Under the pieces are notes generated by a model. It worked only from the letters and a program-made list of their open reading frames with translations. It was not told where the DNA came from and made no database searches. Shown here piece after piece: positions 57,501 through 64,000 of a DNA stretch of 64,000 nt. A program made the translations under genes and the position numbers. The number at the start of each line of letters is the position of its first letter. Position 1 is the stretch's first letter. Source of the stretch: Cylicocyclus nassatus. Its lineage: Eukaryota > Nematoda > Chromadorea > Rhabditida > Strongylidae. Location: contig CATQJL010000316.1 of NCBI GenBank assembly GCA_958299035.1, positions 42,086,025-42,150,024 of the forward strand, written 5' to 3'.

Positions 57501-60500
57501 GTAGACTACGGTTAAAAGAGTAATGCCCATGATGCATCACTATCGTTTCTGAAGCGTTGACAGAAATCTAACACTTTTTAGACGACTGTGACATTCGACG
57601 TATTGCGGTAAAAAGAGCTTCAAAGCTTTATTTTGTTGATCGTCTCTGCAGCAAAAGCATATTTAGATGTCATCAGCAAAATTCTGAACTTTCCTAGAAT
57701 GAGTTTATGACATGTTGACGACGAGCCATTTTTTCATGTCTGTCCCTGTGAACGAGGTGTTTCAGTGCACCTCTACGCCTGCCTGCATGTATGGTGCATT
57801 CCCCAGAATTGTTCCCATATAAATCATCAACGTGGCTGACTTTCTATCATTCTGACATGTTAACTTCGAATAAGGCCTCATTGCTGAATGGTTCATATGG
57901 GAACAATTCCGAGGGATTCATGATATACAGCGTGTCCCAAAAGTATGTATGCACTGTTTAATCGTTAATATCGCTCTTTCCAATAACTCTTTTGCCTTGC
58001 TTCAAGTACCGTTTTGTAGAGCTGGCTTCAACTTACGAGGGAGAGTTCCCAAGTCAGCTCGGCCAACCCGGATGAGTCATAAATCACCGTGACGAGCTTG
58101 GAACGCTGATTCCAAATCTGCTTTTCCTTTCTGCGGAGCGACTTTCCGAAAGAAGTTATGAGCGTCTAAAAGTCTAAATTTGTCATGTTTTAAGTGGCTT
58201 AAAATTGGCGGAATTTGTACAATAACACATGAAAGTGATTTATCAGTTTGTATCAAGTATATTGATTACAAGGACGGAACACAGATAATGAAAATCCGTT
58301 AGGTGTTGCTTTACAGCTTTCAAATGATTTCAAGCCACTTTGAACATGACATATTTAGACATTTAAACGCTCATAACTTACCTCAGAAAGTTGCTCCGCA
58401 GAAAAGGAAAGCAGATTTGGAATCAGCGTTTTAAGCCCGTTACGGCGATATATGACTCATCCGGGTTGGCAGAGCTGACTTGGAAACTTTTCCTTGTTAG
58501 ATTTACAGTATAGAAAGAATCACCCATTTCTCTTTATTACTGTAGGATTACAGTAGGAACTTGAAAGATATGGTGTCAATGTGGAAAAAGCTGCCGTTTC
58601 AAAAATTTTCAAAAAAATGTGAAAACTTGTGTAATAGGGTTTTCATGGACGATGAGTTCAATACTTAACTATTCACAAGATTGCGAAGCTTTCTAAATGG
58701 TGTAACCGCACTTTTTAGGAACATTGAAAAAATGGCCGCTACTGCTTACCTGGCATAAATCTCCAATGAAGCATCATAATAAGCTTGAAACTTTACAATC
58801 AGAATCAGCAACTCCAATTAGCCTAGTGTAACAGTTTTTAGGCTGTTTCAAGTCCTTTCTGAAGCAAAATATGGCCTTTTATGGCTCAAAACCTTCTCTG
58901 AAGTTTCTACAGTGATCCAACAGTAATGAAGAGAGATGGGTGATTCTTTCTATACTGCAAATCTAAGTTGAAGCCAGCTCTGCAAAACGGTACCTGAAGC
59001 AAGGCAAAAGACTTATTGGGAAGAAAGATATTAACGATCAAACAGTGCATACATACTTTTGGGACACCCTGTACATGCATGCGCCTGTATATATGCACCT
59101 ATACGTGAATTATGATTGAACAATTGAGCGGGGAGCTCTGACACCTTCTGACAAAAATTTCTGGGAATCGCTTGAATTTTATGAATTTATGTGATTAGTT
59201 GATGTGTATTTTGGCATTATTGAAAAGGGAGATCTTCAGCTGATGAGTCGGGGCCTGCCCGACGGGTGCAGAGCCTATGTTAGGGTAGGGTCCCCTGAGT
59301 TTTCCCAGCCACCTATTACTTTTTTTATGCGCTCTGGTGGCAAAAAAGCTTTTTGTAGATGGCAACGGGATGAACGGGGTTCACAAATAAAAGCGGCGGC
59401 CAACGTGAAGTACTTTCGAGCCTAAATTGATCATATAAAGGCGAACTAAAACGATTGGGCACATTAGAATTGCTATTTATGGTGTCGCGCACCATTGCGC
59501 GGCGTCTTGGTCCTTGTGGCTGCTACGAGGGTAGGGATTCGAATACTATTTCCGATAACGGTCATTTCCTTTCGTTGAAGATACGTTTCAGCCAAGACAG
59601 TAGAAAACCTCAAATCCCACCACTCCCAGGTTTAAAAGAAGTTTTGGTGACTGACCTGAAAATCATGATAGATGATATCGACTGACTTTATGTCCCGAAT
59701 ATACGAATCGCTATATTACCTCTACCTCTTTCTTCTAGGAATCTTTCAAGAAAAGAATAGTGTCGTAGGCAGGTAACAACCACAACAAGAGGGTATATAA
59801 TACGAATAAAGGAAATGTGGTACAGGAGGATGGACATACAAGAAGAACACTGGTTATTTGGACTATATGTGTACAGTTTCTTCCTTGCTGTTTCCCGCGT
59901 GGGTTACTGTGAAGCCGCCTCGCGGTAATTTCTAAACCGCAAAAAATGAGCCTCAATATGTTGGTTTAAACAACCTTAACTCTGCCAGACAAAGATATGG
60001 TGCTGATGGGAGGAAGATGTGCTAAAATAGTAATAATCTGTTTTTTGGAAATAGTTATAAAGAGGGTTTTTTTCCCAAAATGCTATAACTTTAGCAGTGA
60101 AAAGAGATATATTGAAATATAAGCGAGGGCGTAACTGAAAGTGAGAGCGCATTTTCTGCATAGGATCTGAGGCATAGAAACGGAGGTAACAGTATTTAAA
60201 TATTTGAGTTTTCTCAAAATTCCAGAAACACATTCAGGTTTAACCTTCACAGCATCACATGTTTCACGGACTCGCATCATGTGTGTCAATGCCATACTAC
60301 CATGTAAAGCGTAATTATGCCTTTAGCAAAAAGTAGGCCCAAACGTCAGCCTTAGCTTGATTATCATTGTTAGCTATTTTCAAGGTCATCTGACAAGATT
60401 GGTAATAAAGATTTTCCTTTAAATCTAGCTCATAAGCGAGATAGTTATTTGCTTCCATGTCTTGTAATGCGAAGTTCATGATTGTAACTTTTCAGGATGA

Positions 60501-61168
60501 TAATTTAAATCAAGACAGATTTTTTTGTAGAGAAGGTTTGCTAACGGATCATTGAAAATAGAAAAAACCGACTTTTATTTGATCAAATTGATAGACAGGA
60601 AACTATGAGTATAGCATTGTATAAGATCGAATTAACCTGCATAACTTCGGCGTTTATGTTGGCATAGCCTTATGGAAACGGGGAAAGTTTACCACATTGT
60701 GATCTGACGTGCCGAAAGGTCGTAACATGTCAAACCTTTCACAATATCGCTTGGAAGAAACAAGATTGATGTCTGCTTGACCTCTAGTAGGAACATGCAC
60801 ATCTTGAGTGAGCGCAAAAGTTTGGAAGGATGTATAGATTAACCTTCCAAAATCCTGTCCCCAATCAGACAATATCCTTGATGCAGTCGACGAGACATTA
60901 CCTAGAGCTTATCGCAGTTATATTGATAAGTTGTGAGCTCATTTATGATGTTGACAACCAATCTAGCTTCAAGAAATTGTTGCACAACATTTGTTCATCC
61001 ATTGCTGCATTCAGATATCTTACGGTTTTCTTCTATCTCGGATATGGCAATTCATGTGTGGGTCACTCGCGTACGAACTGAGTAGAGCGACATCTAATGT
61101 CATGCATGAATACAATCCTCTTATAAATGAAGACTATGAAGAGCAGAAGAAACCCGCAATTGGTCGAG
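45515..61168 (+). CDS. acyltransferase-3 family membrane protein (OAC-like), 5' part of gene
   Basis: Six exons give about 245 residues. The start is MKCRNSNEFVKSKRENLQGL, then RGIAIFFVLLMHLKPTYFRL and GFVGVDIFFVLSGFLMTQIL. This is the opening of the acyltransferase-3 fold with the conserved R-G-[IL]-A-[IV] and catalytic-type His (LLMH). Then come RRFKRIVPLYIITVLSI, WSLCVELQYYLIVPLI and SRIWQFMCGSLAYEL, the next conserved transmembrane blocks. Known members are polytopic membrane enzymes that move acyl groups to O-linked acceptors; in nematodes they form the large OAC family. Exon phases match at each join except exon 4 to exon 5. Typical members are about 650 residues, so the rest lies beyond the window or is lost. 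The substrate cannot be inferred. Confidence 0.85.
45595..45705 (+). CDS. OAC-like gene, exon 2
   Basis: After TTTTACAG. Encodes KSKRENLQGLRGIAIFFVLL, then MHLKPTYFRLGFVGVD, with the N-terminal acyltransferase-3 motif. Ends at GTAACT, and the intron is 49 bp ending AATTCAG. Confidence 0.88.
45755..45897 (+). CDS. OAC-like gene, exon 3
   Basis: Encodes FFVLSGFLMTQILFRKKLTL, then STFYCRRFKRIVPLY and two-thirds of a transmembrane helix. Ends at GTAAGT in phase 1. The next intron is 3,945 bp. Confidence 0.88.
46194..47788. mobile_element. hAT-like element in intron 3
   Basis: Perfect 8-bp duplication CTTGTGAC (46186-46193 and 47789-47796) and perfect 14-bp inverted termini CAGGGTCAAGCTTG. The subterminal regions are G-rich on the right and left, with several GGGGGTCGTA copies, resembling the subterminal repeats bound by hAT transposases. 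The 1.6-kb interior has two modest open frames (46695, 46947) that do not look like transposase, so I call it non-autonomous. Confidence 0.9.
48163..48330. repeat. 84-bp tandem duplication (2 copies)
   Basis: CGGGCGCCGAGGATCACCAG starts each unit (48163 and 48247). The copies differ at only a few positions, so the duplication is recent. The unit length is a multiple of three, which by itself creates the repeated open frame across it. Confidence 0.85.
48475..48716. repeat. dispersed repeat, copy 2
   Basis: Shares GGAGACGATTTTTGAC-like, CTGCTATCAGATTTTAGCTC and GAGCTTGCTTTGCCCT blocks with 62510-62735 and part of 2431-2570. Ends at GGGACACCCTAATA, reminiscent of a mariner terminus. Family uncertain. 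Confidence 0.45.
48964..49427. mobile_element. foldback MITE, TTA duplication, in intron 3
   Basis: TTA-CAAGGGAACCGTGTCGAG on the left and CTCGACACGGTTCCCTTG-TTA on the right. The arms are about 190 bp and pair throughout (for example CGCCTCTGGACGCCGAGTTA with its complement). Same family as 9185 and 58036. Confidence 0.88.
49843..49993 (+). CDS. OAC-like gene, exon 4
   Basis: After TTTACAG in matching phase. Encodes YGYFYIFRIDRKQILEDLTW, then AYTYSTNLHPIFQKLGYWDQ and VQTLDFILHF. The last block matches the FLLHTWSL region of the family. A GTGAGT donor follows at 49994. An alternative donor at 49962 (CAG/GTGCAG) would keep the frame to an acceptor at 50030 but would drop the conserved FILH. 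Confidence 0.8.
50061..50207 (+). CDS. OAC-like gene, exon 5
   Basis: Encodes WSLCVELQYYLIVPLIMGTA, then SCFEHKARLMFFLSLM and a hydrophobic stretch to SSAN, ending at GTAAGT in phase 0. The 5' boundary is uncertain: no in-frame AG precedes TGG closely (the text is TTTTTTGTTCACGCATGG). The nearest AG upstream (50030) is out of frame with the 49994 donor but in frame with the 49962 donor. Confidence 0.75.
50920..51240. repeat. diverged direct repeat, copy 1 (partner 57090-57420)
   Basis: GATAAATTTTACGATGA and GTGCGTACCACGACTGGT occur here and, in the same order and strand, at 57097 onward (GTGCGTACTACGACTGGT), along with GCGATCTCTT. Identity is moderate. A + reading, KFYDE...RP, is similar in both, so they may be remains of one coding repeat. 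Family unknown. Confidence 0.5.
51700..51893 (-). pseudogene. repeat-borne coding fragment
   Basis: Minus frame MLERNPTKTDFEITYYHCAK, then WTEFICSIKQQLKKVGRRGR. The adjoining upstream block is shared with 55140-55195, after which the copies diverge. I recognise no family. Confidence 0.3.
51890..52430. repeat. outer left arm of an inverted repeat (partner about 54520-55200)
   Basis: Blocks such as GGCCCTCACATAGACTTTTT and ATCCGGAAGCATGG-type sequence (51945-51970) recur in reverse complement at 54520-55200. The arm continues at 53310-53560 after an insertion of about 0.88 kb. The small GCTGTAAAGCC motif near 52025 is duplicated in the partner. Confidence 0.7.
52557..53302. mobile_element. long inverted-repeat MITE inside the arm
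   Basis: CATCCTGCAGCCTATGAAAC at the left and GTTTCATAGGCTGCAGGATG at the right; the arms match for about 250 bp (GTTAATCGTTTTAC and its complement, and so on). The partner arm lacks this block, so it inserted after the inverted repeat formed. The open frame inside is an arm translation. Confidence 0.75.
53310..53560. repeat. inner left arm of the inverted repeat (partner 54240-54490)
   Basis: AAGCGTGCTTTCTCCCGTCG to about TTTACAACAAAACG is the reverse complement of 54240-54490. The spacer between the inner arms is about 680 bp (53561-54239) with nothing recognised. Confidence 0.75.
54240..55200. repeat. right arm of the inverted repeat (partners 53310-53560 and 51890-52430)
   Basis: Uninterrupted version of the arm. 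It also contains a local inverted pair: GTCAGAACATCCGCTGTTTC and a later GAAACAGCAGATGTTCTG around 54976-55040. Confidence 0.7.
55180..55690 (+). repeat. left arm of an inverted repeat around a hAT MITE
   Basis: Pairs with 56120-56700. A + reading gives AKAQMKINYPREGVEITPQY with upstream DADLLVNHVKEKVGRLKAEA, a coiled-coil-like coding fragment that is also present inverted in the partner. It looks like a piece of a repetitive protein gene, with family unknown. Confidence 0.6.
55702..56071. mobile_element. hAT MITE, 370 bp
   Basis: Perfect 8-bp duplication CTGAGTGG (55694-55701 and 56072-56079). Termini CAGTGGCGTA and TACGCCACTG are the classic hAT ends. They are followed by long poly-G and poly-C runs (about 55717-55759, 56035-56045), where the assembled length is probably unreliable. 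Confidence 0.93.
56120..56700 (-). repeat. right arm of the inverted repeat around the hAT MITE
   Basis: Reverse complement of 55180-55690: GGTCATCAACC, CCTCAGTTACTTTGCTACAC, TCTACGAAATTTCCTAA and GCCAAGCTCGGAAAATGCTG all recur inverted, with moderate divergence. Confidence 0.7.
57090..57420. repeat. diverged direct repeat, copy 2
   Basis: Partner of 50920-51240. The + frame here is open for 114 codons (57081-57425) and very basic. I do not recognise it and treat it as repeat-derived. Confidence 0.45.
57795..57922. repeat. small foldback repeat
   Basis: GAATTGTTCCCATATAAATC pairs with the later ATGGGAACAATTCCGAGGGA; arms about 35 bp, total about 130 bp, next to the mariner-like element. Confidence 0.45.
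57928..59071. mobile_element. mariner-like MITE with long TIRs
   Basis: TA on both sides (57926-57927, 59072-59073). The ends are CAGCGTGTCCCAAAAGTATG and, inverted, CAGGGTGTCCCAAAAGTATG. The terminal inverted repeats extend for about 170 bp. The left repeat is interrupted by a foldback MITE and the right one is intact. No transposase recognised. Confidence 0.88.
58036..58496. mobile_element. foldback MITE, TTA duplication, inside mariner TIR
   Basis: Flanks AACTTA and TTAGATTT. The intact opposite TIR reads AACTTAGATTT with one TTA, an internal empty-site control that proves the TTA duplication. Termini CGAGGGAGAG and, inverted, CAAGGAAAAG. Arms of about 190 bp include GATTCCAAATCTGC as in 48964. 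Confidence 0.93.
59100..61010. other. unassigned intronic DNA
   Basis: No repeat boundary, RNA gene or exon recognised. Short + frames at 59204-59425 and 59455-59685 have no family I can name. Confidence 0.35.
61015..61168 (+). CDS. OAC-like gene, exon 6
   Basis: After GCATTCAG, phase 0. Encodes ISYGFLLSRIWQFMCGSLAY, then ELSRATSNVMHEYNPL and a charged stretch to GRG, ending at GTAAGC in phase 1. WQF-G matches the conserved block after the central loop of the family. Confidence 0.85.
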
Positions 61169-61679
61169 GTAAGCTTCTCAACAAACTATTTCTTAAGCCA
61201 AAACAACAAATCTTCTTCAGTTATTGATTATCAAAAGTTGCAATGAAGTATCAGCGTTTAGACAGGTTCTTTTTTTCCAGGGAAAGTTACTGACGAATGA
61301 CTAAATTAATATTTCTCACAAAGCGTATAAAGTGCGGATCATAACTTACAAACCCATATTTTGAGAGTTTGAATTTTTAAAAGATACTCGAAAAGTCGTT
61401 GGTACTACGTAAAGGAGCGTAGCCGAAAACAGTATACGCGGCTCAAGAATGAAAATTAGTGTCAACATTGGGAATGTTTCTGCGCCGGATGCGGATTTCT
61501 ACTGGTTCGTAATTTGACGTCCTGATAAGTTTTTTCTTCGTATTCAACCGTAAAATCAGTATTTATTGAGACGCAAGCACTTACAAGGATAAAGTTTTGT
61601 TACCGTACTTCTGTTTACATGTGCGTTGTCTACGAGCGTGAGAGGAACCCAGAACCGTCAGGGGCGGATTACCATTTCA

Positions 61680-62205
61680 CTTTTAGCCTTTTAATTATTC
61701 CTTTTATGATAGAAAATATGAAAACGTAAACAGTGCCAACACTGCCGCCTTGAAATCCTGCGATATAAACGCGTTGTCGCGCCGAAAATGTCGCATTGCG
61801 ATAGCTCGCTCAAACCTCAACCAATTGAACTCAAGCTCAGACATTTGAAACCAGCGCCTTCTGGACAATCTGAAAATGTTTTCAAAAATTCCAAAATTTC
61901 TTTCACAAAGATCTTTTTTTAGGACCATCGACGGTATAAACGCATTGCCGCGTTGGTATTGCCGCGCCCCCATAACTTTCTTCAACCCAAATATGTAAAA
62001 TTTCAGCTAAAAAATTCGAAATCAGCGTCTTCTGAGCTACCAAGAAGAGCTTTCAAAAACTTCAAAATCTTACTTTCAAGCTTTTTTGGACCCATGCCAA
62101 CGGCTATCTAAACGGAATGTCTCGCTGAAAGTGCCGCATCACTGTAACTCCGCTCAAAGTACTTTTTTCGAAATTTTGATCAAATATTTGAAATTAGCGT
62201 CTTTT
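61680..62205. repeat. diverged tandem repeat, about 172-bp period, 3 units
   Basis: Recurring order: GCCGCATT/TGTCGCATT, ATAACT, CTCAA, 'ACATTTGAAA.CAGCG.CTTCT', 'CTTTCAAAAA.TTC.AAAAT'. The marker 'AGCGTCTTCT' falls near 61855, 62027 and 62197. Confidence 0.55.
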
Positions 62206-62209
62206 TATC

Positions 62210-62430
62210 TACCCTAATTTCACGCGTACAAGGCGCGGGGTGGTCCTAGCTTTCATCGATCAGCCCGAACACGGCAAAGGACTTCGCAACCAAAGGAACC
62301 CCATACCGTGCTGCGTTTTGCCTGACGAATCGTGCGGCATAAGGATTGCTTCTTGAAACACGTTGGGGCGGCTAAGCAGCTCGATGAAAGCTAGGACCAC
62401 CCCGCGCCTTGTACGCGTCAAATTAGGGTA
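62210..62430. mobile_element. 217-bp MITE with about 50-bp TIRs
   Basis: ACGCGTACAAGGCGCGGGGT and its reverse complement ACCCCGCGCCTTGTACGCGT, continuing GGTCCTAGCTTTCATCGA. It is flanked by TACCCTAATTT and AAATTAGGGTA, themselves inverted, so the exact end is ambiguous. Confidence 0.8.
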
Positions 62431-62509
62431 CTTAGGGTACCCTAATTAAGTATTATGTTAGTGTTAGAGTGTGTGAAGTGTTATGTTATGAAAAGTGTTA
62501 TGAGGTGAT

Positions 62510-62735
62510 GGGGGTTTTAGGATGTTTTGGGGAGGAAATACGATTTTTAAATGTGAATTCGTTTACGACTATCGAATCTCAGTTTCATACTCTGGGCGTA
62601 GTACGATTTAGGAAAACTTGGTAACCATCTTGCTTTGCTCTGTCGAAAGGTGACAAGCGGCATCAAATAAGAGAAAGAGATAGGAAGGCGAACGGTTCTA
62701 GTAAAATCGAAAAAGTTTTATGAGACAATCTGGTA
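62510..62735. repeat. dispersed repeat, copy 3
   Basis: Diverged relative of 48475-48716: TTTGGGGAGGAAATACGATT, TACGACTATCGAATCTCAGT, ATCTTGCTTTGCTCTGTCG. Confidence 0.4.
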
Positions 62736-62849
62736 TAAAACATTTCGAACATGGCTCCTTTTTTGTACAAAACTAGGAATTTTCAGGCTAAATTTTAGTA
62801 GAGTACAGTAAGAAAAATCTGGCAAGGAATGCATGTTTATCCAATGTGG

Positions 62850-64000
62850 CCTCTCTAGACGGATGTATACCATACTGAAGGGCATAAAATGCTGATTTCT
62901 TCCTTCCTTATCTGCAGAACGTTTATGGACGAGGAGTTAAGAGCGCTTATTGAGGCAAAAAATTGAATGTGCAAGTAGGAAAAAAGTAGCCGTAATACTT
63001 TTCCTAGCTCTTCAATGGAGCAGTGGTAATGATCATAGCATTTTTTCAAAAAATGCTATGATCATTATCAATACTCTAAATCATTACCATTACTCTAAAA
63101 TCTTATATATAAAGCTGAATGTCTGTTTGTATGTATGTATGTCTGTCTGTACGTATGTTCCGAATAGAAAATTCCATTTCTGAACCGATCCGGACCAAAC
63201 TTGGCACACATACACTTCGGGCCCCGGCGGGTGTCATAGGCTACTTTTCGTATCGATCGATATCGATTTTATCGATTTTTTGCAAAATTTGAGCTACGGG
63301 GCTGGGAGTTGGCACAGGGGGGTAAGTGAGCATGGGGATTCCGAATACAATATTAGTTTTCAAAACCGTGCATTACTTTTATCGATTTTATCGATTTTTT
63401 TGCAAAGTTTGAGCTACGGGGCTGGGATTTGGCACAGGGGGGTAATCGAGCATGCTGATCATCCCCGTGGGGGTGATCAGCATGTTCGATTACACCCCCC
63501 TGCCAAATTCCAGCCCCCTAGCTCAAATTTTGCAAAAAATCGATGAAATCGATAAAAGTAATGCACGGTTTCGAAAACTAATATTGTATTCGTAATCAGC
63601 ATGCTCGATTACCCCCCTGTGCCAAATCCCAGCCTCCTAGCTCAAATTTTGCAAAAAATCGATAAAATCGACATCATTCGATAACGAAAAGTGGACTGTG
63701 ACACCCGCCGGGGCCCGAAGTGTATGTGTGCCAAGTTTGGTCCGGGTTGGTTGAGAAATGGAATTTTCCATTCGGAACATACGGCGGAGCCAGGTAAGCC
63801 AGCTAGTAAAAAATATATTACACGGTTACATTGATCGAGAGCTAGTAAGAATTAGGCAACTCATTTCATCTAAAATGCACATTCATCTTTCGCTTCAAAA
63901 AACGCTCTTAACTCTTCGGGTTCATAAACGTTCTGCAGATAAGGAAGGCCGTTTTGGAATCAGCGGATCTATGCCTTTCAATACGTTATACATCTCATTT
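62850..64000. mobile_element. foldback MITE interrupted by Helitron 4, runs off the window
   Basis: CCTTATCTGCAGAACGTTTATG on the left pairs with CATAAACGTTCTGCAGATAAGG at about 63924-63946, and GGAGTTAAGAGCG with CGCTCTTAACTC. TTTGGAATCAGCG near the end is typical of the CAAGGGAA family. The right terminus lies beyond 64000. A perfect 19+1+19 palindrome (about 63028-63066) lies next to the Helitron. Confidence 0.6.
63101..63806 (+). mobile_element. non-autonomous Helitron, copy 4
   Basis: Host A at 63100, then TCTTATATATAAAGCTGAAT, ending GGTAAGCCAGCTAG and host T at 63807. It has the microsatellite near the 5' end, two head-to-head repeat blocks and a central palindrome near 63445-63490. 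At 706 bp it is nearly the same size as copy 2 (717 bp). No coding sequence. Confidence 0.9.

Larger units (their letters stand above)
50208..61014 (+). other. OAC-like gene, 10.8-kb intron 5
   Basis: Inferred from phase-0 ends on both sides and the continuous family alignment SSAN / ISYGFLLSRIWQF. Filled with repeats listed separately: diverged direct repeats, nested inverted repeats, a hAT MITE and a mariner-like element. Confidence 0.7.

Overview
The window reads as a nematode nuclear genome, most likely a clade V (Rhabditina/strongyle-like) worm. The evidence is one spliced gene with roughly 50-bp introns, TTTCAG/TTACAG-type acceptors and a plausible trans-splice acceptor 9 nt before the ATG, plus RTE-type and gypsy-type retroelements of a kind familiar from nematodes. 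No bacterial operon, rRNA or CRISPR array was seen. The species is not determined. Apart from the one gene, the sequence is almost entirely nested transposable elements.

Region 1-5,200: a Helitron (1271-2349) inside ATTCGA-rich DNA, a foldback MITE (2571-3238) and unassigned sequence. Region 5,200-16,100: a nest. A decayed gypsy-type LTR element on + (possible LTR, Gag, CCHC knuckle, protease, RT, RNase H, integrase finger) is split by a minus-strand non-LTR LINE (about 6073-11120). The LINE ORF1 is split by a foldback MITE (9185-10598) whose arms carry a tRNA-Glu-like sequence, and one MITE arm is split by a second Helitron (9663-10379). Three more small DNA elements sit in the gypsy pol. 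Region 16,100-21,322: a second gypsy copy, inverted, interrupted by a 500-N gap whose left contig end is an untrimmed amplification adapter.

Region 21,323-37,732: a 16.4-kb palindrome. Each arm (about 7.8 kb) holds RTE fragments carrying a hAT insertion, a LINE 3' fragment, ATTCGA-rich DNA and a foldback MITE. The arms flank a 745-bp spacer. The inner halves are nearly identical and the outer halves differ by deletions, a templated insertion and different hAT interiors. The left arm contains a complete 26-nt amplification adapter (28617-28642). The library was therefore amplified and parts of this structure may be assembly or amplification artefacts.

Region 37,733-45,500: a 5.7-kb structure with about 1-kb inverted termini enclosing the 3' end of a Penelope-like element (GIY-YIG endonuclease), which lies beside a hAT-like element with an 8-bp target duplication and an internal inverted repeat array. 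Region 45,515-61,168 and beyond: the only confidently recognised host gene, an acyltransferase-3 (OAC-like) integral membrane O-acyltransferase on +. Six exons are visible. Two long introns (3.9 and 10.8 kb) are filled with hAT, mariner and foldback elements, and the 3' half lies outside the window. Region 61,200-64,000: diverged tandem repeats, small MITEs and a fourth Helitron (63101-63806) inside another foldback element that runs off the end.
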